From Nocardioides rotundus (GTDB lineage Bacteria; Actinomycetota; Actinomycetes; Propionibacteriales; Nocardioidaceae), in contig NZ_CP082922.1 of NCBI RefSeq assembly GCF_019931675.1, positions 3,115,001 to 3,179,000 on the forward strand: 64,000 nt of DNA, read 5' to 3'. Every line of letters begins with the position of its first letter. Within the stretch, counting starts at the first letter, position 1. Made by a program: the position numbers and the translations under genes. The notes under the pieces were generated by a model. It was not told the DNA's origin and did no database searches. It worked only from the letters and a program-made list of their open reading frames with translations. Shown here piece by piece: positions 1-10,968 of the stretch.

Positions 1-806
<806 letters not shown>

Positions 807-848
807 GGCGCACAGTGTCGCAGCAGCCCCGCCCGTAGGGTGACCGAC

Positions 849-2888
<2,040 letters not shown>

Positions 2889-2964
2889 CGCGGCTGCGGG
2901 GGCGGAAGCGAGGCGGAGGCGGGGGCGCCACGAGGGGGGTACGGCGCGCCAGGGAACGCGAAGA

Positions 2965-2991
2965 CCCCCGGGACCACTCGGGTCCCGGGGG
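2965..2991. terminator. Bidirectional terminator hairpin
   Basis: Perfect 11-bp arms CCCCCGGGACC (2965-2975) and GGTCCCGGGGG (2981-2991) around a 5-nt loop, placed between the convergent ends of rmlB (2888) and the hbhA-like gene (3050). There is no long T run, as is usual in high-GC actinobacteria. Confidence 0.75.
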
Positions 2992-3049
2992 CCTGCTCTG
3001 CCTGAGCCGAGGGCCGGTCCTCACACGGCCGCCCCGCGAAGGCGGTGGG

Positions 3050-3754
3050 TCAGTCGCCGACCTTCTCCGCGGCGTCCGCGACGGCCTTGGCGGCGTTCGA
3101 GGCGGTCTTGCGGGCGGAGGTGGCGGTGGCCTTGGCGCTGGAGTTGGCGGCGCGCTGGCGACGCTGAGCGGTGCCGGTGGCCTGCTTGGCGGCGCCGGTG
3201 GCCTTCTTCGCGGTCTTCTTGGCCGGGGCCTTCTTGGCGTTGGACTTCTTGGCCGCGTTGGTCGACTTCTTCGCCGCGGTCGGGGTGGACTTCGCGGTGG
3301 TGGAGGCCGCCTTGGTGGCCTGGGTCCGGGTGGTCTTCGCCTTGGCGACGGTGGTCTTGGCCGAGGAGACGGTCTCCTTGGTGGACTCCTGGTTGCGCAC
3401 GCGACGCACCAGGGACTCACCGCGCTTGGCCAGGTCGGTGTAGACCTCGTTGACGGCCTCGACGTTCTCGTCGAAGGCGGCGCGGGCCTTGCCCGGGGCG
3501 GCCTCGGCGCGGGCCTGCAGGTCGGCGACGCGCTTCTCGATCTCCTTGCGGCGGCTCTTGACCGTGGCCTGCGGGTTCTCGACCGCGGTGCGCACGTCCT
3601 TCTGCGCGGACTCGAAGCGGTTCTGCGCCGACTCGATGCGCTCCTGCGCGGTGGAGACCGCGTCGCGGACCCGCTCGACGGCGAGGTCGACGACCCCGAC
3701 GTAGGCGAGGAACGGCTTGCGGGCCTCGGTGCGGATGTCGAACTTGGTGGCCAT
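3050..3754 (-). CDS. hbhA: Heparin-binding haemagglutinin (HbhA)-like protein
   Basis: Probably a surface- or membrane-associated coiled-coil protein related to mycobacterial HbhA; its role outside pathogens is not established. Residues 1-130 are predicted helical and rich in A/E/R/Q with heptad-like spacing. From about residue 125 to 234 the chain is a low-complexity Lys/Ala/Thr tail with repeats such as KKSNAKKAPAKKTAKK, resembling the HbhA C-terminal heparin-binding segment or a histone H1-like tail. AAGGAG stands upstream of the ATG. It is the second gene after the XRE regulator, the same order I recall for Rv0474-hbhA (Rv0475). Alternative reading: a histone-like DNA-binding protein; the N-terminal half favours HbhA. 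Confidence 0.78.
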   Translation of the reverse strand: MATKFDIRTEARKPFLAYVGVVDLAVERVRDAVSTAQERIESAQNRFESAQKDVRTAVENPQATVKSRRKEIEKRVADLQARAEAAPGKARAAFDENVEAVNEVYTDLAKRGESLVRRVRNQESTKETVSSAKTTVAKAKTTRTQATKAASTTAKSTPTAAKKSTNAAKKSNAKKAPAKKTAKKATGAAKQATGTAQRRQRAANSSAKATATSARKTASNAAKAVADAAEKVGD

Positions 3755-3808
3755 GCTCTGCTCCTTATCGGATGGGTGAACCGGCGCGAGAGCGCCGGAA
3801 GTCTCGGG

Positions 3809-4225
3809 TCAGTCCTTGTCGCCGGGCTCCGAGAGGTCCGCCGCGGAGTCCGCGACGACGTCCCCGGTCACGGGGGCACCGGCCACGAACGCCTGGTAGA
3901 CGTCCAGCAGGGACTGCTTCTGGCGCTCCGTGAGGCGGGTGTCGCCCAGGATCGCGAGCTCCACCGAGCCGCCCACGCCGTCGTCCGGGCTGACGATCCC
4001 GGCCTGGACATAGAGCTGCTCCGCGGAGATCCGCAGCGCCTTCGCGATCTGCTGCAGCACCTCGGCCGAGGGCCGCCGCAGACCACGCTCGATCTGGCTC
4101 AGGTAGGGGTTCGAGACGCCGGCCTGCTCCGCGAGCTGCCGCAGGGACAGCTCGGCACCGAGCCGCTGCTCCCTGAGGTACTCGCCGAGCGACCCGACGG
4201 TCTTCGACACCTTCCCCTTCGCCAT
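3809..4225 (-). CDS. XRE-family transcriptional regulator
   Basis: A 138-residue DNA-binding protein. Its helix-turn-helix spans roughly residues 13-72 (LGEYLREQRLGAELSLRQLA, then GVSNPYLSQIERGLRRPS). The C-terminal ~60 residues (GSVELAILGDTRLTERQKQS) form no domain I recognise and may mediate dimerisation. The gene precedes the hbhA-like gene with 54 bp between them and is probably co-transcribed. A perfect inverted repeat lies 10 bp upstream of its start and overlaps the likely -10, so autoregulation is the simplest inference. Confidence 0.88.
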   Translation of the reverse strand: MAKGKVSKTVGSLGEYLREQRLGAELSLRQLAEQAGVSNPYLSQIERGLRRPSAEVLQQIAKALRISAEQLYVQAGIVSPDDGVGGSVELAILGDTRLTERQKQSLLDVYQAFVAGAPVTGDVVADSAADLSEPGDKD

Positions 4226-4234
4226 GCCCCCATA

Positions 4235-4255
4235 GTGCTAGCAACCTGCTAGCAC
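4235..4255. promoter_or_regulatory. Operator palindrome for the XRE regulator
   Basis: Perfect 9-3-9 inverted repeat: GTGCTAGCA, acc, TGCTAGCAC. It is immediately upstream of the XRE gene and overlaps CACTAT, a candidate -10. The core TGCTAGCA recurs at 4350-4357, just outside the asparaginase stop, 95 bp from the first copy, which would allow a second binding site. Binding by this regulator is inferred. Confidence 0.7.
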
Positions 4256-4360
4256 TTCAAATCGGGAGCGCGTGACTCCACTCACAGAACCCCTTGTTTC
4301 ACCGGGATCTCAGGCTCTGTTCAGGTGTTCGCCATACGTTTGCAGGCGTTGCTAGCAGGC

Positions 4361-5353
4361 TCAGACGAGAGCCCGGAGGAGGCCGACCGGCCGCCCGCCG
4401 CCGAACAGCACGTGCTCACCGGTACGGCGCACCGCGGCGGCGTCCACCCCGGGCAGGTCGAGCACCCCGGAGCGCTCCAGCGCCGCGGCCATCAGCACCG
4501 TCCGGGCCCGCTCGGCCCCGTCGTCGACCTTGAGCGCGAACGCGCGCCCGTCGGCCAGCCCGACGGCGTAACAGCCCTCGGCGCCGGCCTTCGCGATGAG
4601 TCCGGGTACGGCGTCGTGCAGGGCCAGCTCGGAGGTACCGGTGCCCGACACCCAGGCCGGGTGCTCGCGGATCGCGGAGGCGACCGCGGCGGCCGCCGGG
4701 TCCGGCGCCCCCGTGCCCGACAACCCGCGAGCGACCAGGGAGAACGCCCGCGCCAGCCCGGTCAGCGAGGTGGACAGCAGTGGGGCGCCGCAGCCGTCGA
4801 CCGCGACGTAGGCCTCTTCGCCGGTGTACTCCTCCACCACGGCGCGGATCTCGGCCTGCAGCGGATGCGACGGATCCAGATAGGACTCGGTCGGCCACCC
4901 CTTGAGGACGCAGGTGGCGAGCATCGCCGCGTGCTTGCCCGAGCAGTTCATCCGCACCCGCGTCTCCCCCTCACCGGCGCGCACGAGCGCGTCCCGTGCC
5001 GCCTGCGCGGTCGGCCAGTCGGGCGGGCACTGCAGGGCGTCCTCATCGAGCCCGGCGCCGGCCAGGATGCGGCGTACTCCCTCGACGTGGAAGTCCTCGC
5101 CCCAGTGCGACGCGCTCGAGAGCGCCCGCAGGTCCGAGGGCAGCTCGAGCCCGAGGCGCGCGATCGCCACCGCCTGCAGCGGCTTGTTGCACGAGCGCGG
5201 CAGCACCGGTCGGGTGACGTCGCCGACCGACCAGGCGACCGAGCCGTCCGGGTCGATCGCCACGACGGCGCCGTGATGGCGGCCCTCGACGACCTCGGAG
5301 CGGACCACCTCGACGACGGGAGGCTGGGGAGCGGAGAGGAACTCGACCGGCAT
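4361..5353 (-). CDS. L-asparaginase II-family asparaginase
   Basis: Predicted to hydrolyse asparagine to aspartate and ammonia; it belongs to the Rhizobium-type asparaginase II family, unrelated in fold to E. coli AnsA/AnsB. Family-like blocks are VVAIDPDGSVAWSVGD near the N-terminus, RSCNKPLQAVA, ASHWGEDFH, MNCSGKHAAMLATC and AVDGCGAPLLS. A GTG at 5374 gives 7 extra residues, but TAGGGT (5366-5361) lies inside that extension and 7 nt before the ATG at 5353, so the ATG, giving 330 residues, is preferred as a leaderless start. Its 3' end faces the XRE promoter region. Confidence 0.85.
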   Translation of the reverse strand: MPVEFLSAPQPPVVEVVRSEVVEGRHHGAVVAIDPDGSVAWSVGDVTRPVLPRSCNKPLQAVAIARLGLELPSDLRALSSASHWGEDFHVEGVRRILAGAGLDEDALQCPPDWPTAQAARDALVRAGEGETRVRMNCSGKHAAMLATCVLKGWPTESYLDPSHPLQAEIRAVVEEYTGEEAYVAVDGCGAPLLSTSLTGLARAFSLVARGLSGTGAPDPAAAAVASAIREHPAWVSGTGTSELALHDAVPGLIAKAGAEGCYAVGLADGRAFALKVDDGAERARTVLMAAALERSGVLDLPGVDAAAVRRTGEHVLFGGGRPVGLLRALV

Positions 5354-5395
5354 GACCGCGACCCTAGTGCTCACCAGCCTGCCGTCACGTCGGGG

Positions 5396-7530
5396 TCAGC
5401 GCAGCGGCATCGAGTCCGGGGACGTCCGGTCCCGGCCGGGGGACGCGGCACCCCGAGGAGGCCCCGACGCGGCGCCGTTCGGCCGGCGCCGCTGGAGGGA
5501 CTGCCAGATCGGCCCTAGGACGAGGCGTCGTCCGTTCCGCGGGGCGGCGAGGTCCGGCGGCCCGCTCGGCTCGGAGATCTCGGGCAGCTCCTGGGCCGCG
5601 GTCCGCCAGCTCCGCTCCTCGGGCAACCACTCGGCGTACCTGTCTCCCCGGTTCAGCACCAGCGGCGACCGGGTGATCGCGATGCTGGTCCCGGCCACGA
5701 ACGCCTCGATCGTCATGGTGTCGGCGCCGTGCTCCTCGAAGTAGCCGAGGGGCAGGGGGATCCGGAAGCCGCGCCCGATCCCCGCCGGTCGACGTCCGCG
5801 GACGCCGGCCAGCCGCCGGCGCCGGCGGTTGGCCCTGGCCACGCGCACCAGCCGGCCGTCGATGAAGACGGCCACCTGCAGGTCGAACCGATCGTTCTCG
5901 CAGTCGTAGACCCAGCCGCGCAGCGCACCCTCCGTCACCCGCTCGATCGCGCCGTTGAACCCGCCGCTTCCGTCGGTGGTCGCGCCCTCCGTCACCCACG
6001 CCTGGGAGTGGATGAGCCAGTCCATCGCGGGCGTCGGCGCGGCGCCGGCTGCCCCGGCGTCCCGCTCGGCGACTCCGTCGAAGACGTAGACCGCCACCCT
6101 GCCGGGCAGCCCGGGAACCACGTGTGCGGCGAGGTCCAGCTCGACCCGGACGGTGCCCGGCTCCAGCGAGGAGGTGTCGACGCTCAGGCCCGGGTCCGAG
6201 CCGTCGATCAGCAGCCGCCGAACCTCGCAGTCGTCGACCAGCACGGCGAGGCCCAGGCCGCTGCGCTCCCAGCGGTGCAGCACCGTCTCGTCCAGCCTGA
6301 GCAGGAGATGGTCGGCCGCGACCCTGATCACGTGCACCCGTCGCCGCAGGTGGTCGACGAGAGCCGCCCGGTGGTCGAGGCTACGGGGGGTCCGCTTCCC
6401 GAAGTGCTGACCGATCGCGGAGTTGCTGACGTAGGGCCAGATCATCGGCAGCGCGCGGACCGAGGTCGGGGGGACGTCCTGGGACGGAGCCGGGAGGGCC
6501 TGCGCCGCCAGCAGCGCGGCGTCGCTCCGGTCCATCGCCGGGTCGCGGGCGCCGAGGACCCGCTCAACGTGATGGCGGTAGGCCTCGGAGGCGCACATCA
6601 TCCCCAGACCCACCAGCTGCCGCGGCCCCTGGTAGCGGCAGGACCGCTCGCTGAAGAGGGAGAGCCGGTCCTCCACGGTCCGCTCGTAGACCGCGTAGTC
6701 CAGCAGCTGACGCCGGTCGCCGCGCCCCGACTCCCCGGCAGCGACCTGGGAGAAGGTGCTGATGAACTTGAAGTGCAGGAGCGCGCCGGTGATGTCGGAG
6801 AGCTGGACGAAGCGATGGGAGTGGGTGGAGTAGATGTAGCTGAAGCCGCGTGCCCACTTGACCAGCGGCACCTTCTTCATCATCGGTCCGCGGTCGCGCG
6901 GGTCCTGCTCCTGGAACAGCCGGCCCCGCGGCCCGCCGAAGACGCCGACGAAGGGCGGGTTGGTCGCCGGGCGGATGCTGTAGCTGTCGGGCTCGAAGTA
7001 GGGGCAGACCTCGCGCGGGTCGCTGTCGGGCGTGCAGACGGCCTCCGAGAGCGGCCTGTCGGAGAACATGTCGAGGAAGAGCGTGAACAGGCCCTCCTGG
7101 CCGCGCTCGTCCAGGTAGTCGCACAGCTCGCGGAGCCCCAGGGCTCGGCTCCCGGGAACACCAGGAGCTCGTCGACGTCCACGGTCAACACCCAGTGACC
7201 GACCGCATAGGTCTCCGCCAGCTCCTGGGTCCACAGCCGGCCCGACGAGCTCCCGCGGTAGCTGGTCGTGGTCATGAAGTACTCGACGTCCGGTTGGTCC
7301 TCCAAGAGCTCCCGGGTCCCGTCGCTGGATGCGTTGTCCACGAACAGGAAGCGGTCGACGCCGAGCCGTCGGTAGTAGTCCAGGAAGGAGGGAAGGCGGT
7401 GGCCCTCGTTGCGCCCGCAGGCGATCACGACGATCTCGTCGGCCTCCAGGCGCAGGTCCCGGGGGGCGAAGTAGCTGCTCTTGACCGTGACGTCGTTGGG
7501 GATCCCCTGGGCCAGTCCGCGTCCGCTCAT
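5396..7530 (-). pseudogene. Glycosyltransferase (GT2-like) with one-base frameshift
   Basis: Residues 1-125 read as a family-2-like glycosyltransferase: VVIACGRNEGHRLPSFLDYY, FLFVDNASSDGT, then the metal-binding DVDELLVFPG. At CCCGGG (7151-7156) the frame breaks; adding one C restores FPGSRALGLRELCDYLDERG and continues for about 585 residues (FLDMFSD, HPHRF-like THSHRFVQL, then a long C-terminal region I do not recognise). The whole would be about 711 residues. The lesion sits in a C/G run, so a sequencing error and a true mutation are both possible; codon use stays normal on both sides. The start ATG (7530) overlaps the stop of the upstream methyltransferase as ATGA, implying translational coupling and a shared job in glycan assembly. 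Confidence 0.72.
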
Positions 7531-8489
7531 CGCTCGACCACCTCCAGGCGGATCGCGACGATGTCCGACCCCTCGGGCAGGTCGAACCTGCTGCCGGCGC
7601 GGAACGTCTTGGTGTTCTCCGTCCGCTGCAGCCCGGCCAGGCAGAGCTGGTAGCCGACGCAGTCGGGCCCCGACACGACTAGGCCGTGAGCCCGGTCCAG
7701 CGCCACCCACTCGCCGGCGCCGTACTCGCCGATCGGGCTCCCGTCGGAGTCGTAGGTGGTGAAGCGGAGGTCGGCGACCGGATCGCCGCTGAAGCAGAAC
7801 GAGGTGAGGGGGCGGCGCCGATGCAGGCCCTGGCTCCAAGCGGCCGCCGGCCTCGAGCCGTAGTCTTGGTCGTGCTGAGTGGCCAGCCTGGCACCGGCGA
7901 GGCCGGGGACCGTCTCCTCGACGGCGGTCGCGATGCGCTCGGGACGGGACCGGGTGATCGCCCACACCCGCCCGATCACGAACAGCTCGCAGCCCCAGTC
8001 CTCCGCGATCCGGGTGACGTTGCGCGGGATGTCCGGCCAGCCGCCGGCGAAGTCGTCGCCGCACACGATCGCGTCCTCGGTGAAGAACCGGCTGAAGAAG
8101 TCGAAGTTGTTGCTCCAGCCGGGGTCGCCGTGCGTGGCGTCGTCGAAGTAGAACCCGATCGGCTCGGACCAGGAGTCGCGTACCACGTCGGGAGCGAAGC
8201 CCTCGTGCACCACCAGGCCGGGGATGTGGGAGGTGTACTCGTCGAAGGCCCGGCGGCTGAGGTTGCGCCCCAGGCGGCGCTCGATCCACGGTGCCGGCGC
8301 GAACGTGTCGATCGTGTGCAGCGGCGCCTCCCGGCGCCGTGACGCGGCGATCTCCTGGGTGGAGGAGCCGAACAGCGGCCCGATCTCGAGGAAGACCCCC
8401 GAGGTCGCCTGGGCGGCGAGCCGGCCGAGGAACCGGCGGCCGACCTTCGTCATGGTCGCAGGGGCAGGGGCCACGGTCGGGTCACTCAT
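7527..8489 (-). CDS. Class I SAM-dependent methyltransferase
   Basis: 320 residues. The first half resembles methyltransferases acting on small or sugar substrates: FLEIGPLFGSSTQEIA (SAM-binding loop), IDTFAPAPW (acidic residue at the end of the second strand), IGFYFDDATHGDP and VCGDDFAGGWPDI. The C-terminal ~110 residues (TSFCFSGDPVADLRFTTYDS and onward) look like a beta-rich accessory domain. The start MSDPTVAP at 8489 is preferred to an upstream in-frame start at 8597 because the extension looks non-coding and would overlap the opposite gene's promoter. It is coupled by ATGA to the glycosyltransferase. The substrate is unknown; a surface glycan is inferred from context. Confidence 0.75.
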   Translation of the reverse strand: MSDPTVAPAPATMTKVGRRFLGRLAAQATSGVFLEIGPLFGSSTQEIAASRRREAPLHTIDTFAPAPWIERRLGRNLSRRAFDEYTSHIPGLVVHEGFAPDVVRDSWSEPIGFYFDDATHGDPGWSNNFDFFSRFFTEDAIVCGDDFAGGWPDIPRNVTRIAEDWGCELFVIGRVWAITRSRPERIATAVEETVPGLAGARLATQHDQDYGSRPAAAWSQGLHRRRPLTSFCFSGDPVADLRFTTYDSDGSPIGEYGAGEWVALDRAHGLVVSGPDCVGYQLCLAGLQRTENTKTFRAGSRFDLPEGSDIVAIRLEVVER

Positions 8490-8592
8490 GACAGGAGCCT
8501 TTCCGAGGATGGGCGATGGACCGTCACGACGGCCGATCGGCATAGAGGCTAGAGGTTCTCGCGGTCCGTGTCTCCCCCCGCGCGCCGACTGG

Positions 8593-8604
8593 CACAATCC
8601 CCCC
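8593..8604 (+). promoter_or_regulatory. Probable leaderless promoter of the APS-kinase fusion gene
   Basis: CACAAT (8593-8598) matches a -10 hexamer and is followed 6 nt later by the GTG at 8605. No Shine-Dalgarno sequence lies between them, so the transcript probably begins at or near the start codon. Confidence 0.45.
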
Positions 8605-9816
8605 GTGGTCCTTCAGCACCTTCCGACGCCCCGCGAGCTCGACGACCTCGAGCTCCTCACCACCGGCGGCTACGCACCGCTGACCGCCTTCAACGAGCCG
8701 GGCAGCCCGGTCACGCTGACGCTCCCGGAGGACGCCGGCGAGCAGGTCGAGCTGGTGGACCCCGAGGGTCTGCCGCTGGCGCGGGTCACGGTGCGCCCGC
8801 AGGGCGGTTGGCCGGTGGAGGCGCTCACGCACGCGCAGTACGGCCCCTTCCGCCGGCTGCAGCTCTCCCCCGCGCAGGTGCGGGAGCAGTACGCCGGCCG
8901 CACGGTCGTGCCGGTCACCGGACCCCTCGCCGAGCGGGACCTGGCGGAGCTGCGCGAGCTCGGCCCGCTCCTGCTGCTGGTCCTCAACGGGACCGGCACA
9001 GGCGACCTCTCGCCGGTCGCCATGGTCCGTGCCACCCTCGCCGCCGCCGCGCTGCTCCCCGACGCGGAGGTGGTCACCGTCCCGCTGCCCAGCCACGACG
9101 ACGCCGAGACCGACCACGACCTGGGCGTGCAGGTGGTGCGCACCTACGCAGGGGAGGATGCCGTGCATGCCCTGCGCGGACGCGGTGAGGACGAGGGCTA
9201 CCCCGAGACCGTGGCCGCGGTCGTCGCCGAGGACCGCCCGGCGCCGGAGGAGCAGGGGCTGGTCGTCTTCTTCACCGGGCTCTCCGGGAGCGGCAAGTCC
9301 ACCATCGCCCGCGCCCTGCTGGACCGGCTGCTGGAGCGCGGCGGCCGCACGGTCACCAGCCTCGACGGCGACGTCGTACGCCGGAACCTGAGCGCCGGCC
9401 TCACCTTCAGCCGCGCCGACCGCGAGACCAACATCCGCCGGATCGGCTGGGTGGCCGCGGAGATCTCCCGGCACGGCGGCGTCGCGGTGTGCAGCCCGAT
9501 CGCCCCCTTCGATCAGACCCGCCAGCAGGTGCGGCAGATGGTCGACGACGCCGGGGGCGCGTTCTTCCTGGTGCACGTCGCGACCCCGGTGGAGGAGTGC
9601 GAGCGGCGGGACCGTAAGGGCCTCTACGCCAAGGCCAGGCGCGGCGAGATCCCCGACTTCACCGGCATCTCCTCGCCGTACGAGGAGCCTGCGGACGCGG
9701 ACGTCCGCGTGGACACCACCGGCCGCAGCATCGAGGAGTGCCTCGACGAGGTGGTGGACGCGCTGGCCGCCACGGGTCGTCTCGACCTGCGACGCGGCCG
9801 TCCGGACAACGAATAA
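8605..9816 (+). CDS. cysC: Adenylylsulfate kinase with degenerate ATP-sulfurylase-like N-terminus
   Basis: The C-terminal ~180 residues form APS kinase, making PAPS from APS and ATP: P-loop GLSGSGKSTIARALLDRL, LDGDVVRRNLSAGLTFSRAD, KGLYAKARRGEIPDFTGISS. The N-terminal ~210 residues resemble the PUA-like start of ATP sulfurylase (RELDDLELLTTGGYAPLTAF) but the domain is about half the normal length and I see no QxRNP-type nucleotide-binding motif, so sulfurylase activity is doubtful; CysDN, encoded 1.1 kb downstream, can supply it. The GTG start (403 residues) follows CACAAT without a ribosome-binding site. It is divergent from the methyltransferase with 115 bp between the starts. An assimilatory role, or PAPS supply for sulfation, are both possible; no sulfotransferase is visible here. 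Confidence 0.85.
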   Translation: MVLQHLPTPRELDDLELLTTGGYAPLTAFNEPGSPVTLTLPEDAGEQVELVDPEGLPLARVTVRPQGGWPVEALTHAQYGPFRRLQLSPAQVREQYAGRTVVPVTGPLAERDLAELRELGPLLLLVLNGTGTGDLSPVAMVRATLAAAALLPDAEVVTVPLPSHDDAETDHDLGVQVVRTYAGEDAVHALRGRGEDEGYPETVAAVVAEDRPAPEEQGLVVFFTGLSGSGKSTIARALLDRLLERGGRTVTSLDGDVVRRNLSAGLTFSRADRETNIRRIGWVAAEISRHGGVAVCSPIAPFDQTRQQVRQMVDDAGGAFFLVHVATPVEECERRDRKGLYAKARRGEIPDFTGISSPYEEPADADVRVDTTGRSIEECLDEVVDALAATGRLDLRRGRPDNE

Positions 9817-9848
9817 ATCCACTCGGCTCACTACACTTACCCCCCGTG

Positions 9849-10862
9849 ATGGATCTGCTCACGGTCGGCGCCGCATCGATCGCCCTCGCCGGCTTCCTGG
9901 TCGGCATCGTCGTCGGCCTCACCGGGATGGGCGGTGGCGCCCTGATGACGCCGGCCCTGCTCTTCCTGGGCGTGGGCAACCCGACCACGGTGATCACCGC
10001 CGACCTCACCGCCGCGGCGGTCTACAAGACCGGTGGCGCGCTGGTGCACCGCCGCGAGGGCTCGCCCAACATGGAGATGGCCAAGTGGCTGATGATCGGG
10101 TCGATCCCGACCGCGCTCGCCGGGCCGCACCTGGTGAAGTGGATCGCCGGCGACCCGGCGGCCCTGGAGCACCAGCTGAAGATCTACCTCGGCTTCGCGC
10201 TGCTCTTCGCCGCGGCCACCTACGCCGCCCGGCTCTACATCAACCTGCGCCGCGTGCGCGCGGGCTCCTACGCCGAGGACGACAACCCGCAGGTCCGCCA
10301 CCTGGCCACGCTGCTGGTCGGCGCCTTCGGCGGCCTGTTGGTCGGCGTCACCAGCGTCGGGTCCGGCTCGGTCATCATGATCTCGCTGCTGATGCTCTAC
10401 CCCGGCCTGTCCGCCGTGCGCCTGGTCGGGACCGACCTGGTGCAGGCGGTGCCGCTGGTGATCGCGGCGGCGATCTCCAACATCGCCCTGCACGGGCTCG
10501 ACTGGGGCCTGCTCATCCCGCTGCTCATCGGCTCGGTGCCGGGCACCATGCTCGGCAGCAAGCTGGCGCCGCGGGTGCCGCAGTCGATCATCCGGCGCGG
10601 CATCGTGATCGTGCTGACCATGTCCGGGATCGCCCTGCTGGACAAGGCCGGGTGGGCCCCGCTCGGCGCCGGCGACGACGAGACCTACCCGATGCTGATC
10701 GCCGGGGTGGGCCTGGCGATGCTCGTCCTGCTGCCGCTGGTCTGGGGGCTGATCCGGCGCACACACGGTCTGCCGATGTTCGGGTCCCCCACGGTGGCCC
10801 AGCTGGAGGACCCGGCGTACCGTCCCGGCGTCGTCGGGATGAAGCACACCGGCGGCGACTGA
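9849..10862 (+). CDS. TauE/SafE-family sulfite/sulfonate-type permease
   Basis: An integral membrane protein of 337 residues with about eight hydrophobic helices, including IALAGFLVGIVVGLTGMGGG at the N-terminus with the glycine-rich motif typical of TauE/SafE, and a second half-repeat LLVGAFGGLLVGVTSVGSGS. The family exports or imports sulfite, sulfoacetate or related anions. Its place between cysC and cysDN supports sulfur transport. TACACT (9832-9837) is followed 9 nt later by GTG (9846) directly adjoining ATG (9849); either could be the leaderless start. The transported substrate is inferred from context only. Confidence 0.82.
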   Translation: MDLLTVGAASIALAGFLVGIVVGLTGMGGGALMTPALLFLGVGNPTTVITADLTAAAVYKTGGALVHRREGSPNMEMAKWLMIGSIPTALAGPHLVKWIAGDPAALEHQLKIYLGFALLFAAATYAARLYINLRRVRAGSYAEDDNPQVRHLATLLVGAFGGLLVGVTSVGSGSVIMISLLMLYPGLSAVRLVGTDLVQAVPLVIAAAISNIALHGLDWGLLIPLLIGSVPGTMLGSKLAPRVPQSIIRRGIVIVLTMSGIALLDKAGWAPLGAGDDETYPMLIAGVGLAMLVLLPLVWGLIRRTHGLPMFGSPTVAQLEDPAYRPGVVGMKHTGGD

Positions 10863-10968
10863 GGCGCCGTACGACGTGGCGCGACGCACCCTGGTCATGA
10901 TGCGGTGTGCGCGCCGACCGCCCGATAGCATGACGAGGCCCGCGACACCGAGAGGCGAGACCGACCTG

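Noticed and set aside
3050..3420. Histone H1-like DNA-binding protein as the identity of the Lys-rich gene
   Set aside because: The tail alone would fit, but the coiled-coil N-terminal half and the adjacent XRE gene match the HbhA locus better; kept as an alternative only.
8224..8604. N-terminal extension of the APS-kinase fusion to 8224
   Set aside because: It overlaps the methyltransferase gene antisense, has shadow-like composition, and a -10 hexamer sits just before the GTG at 8605.
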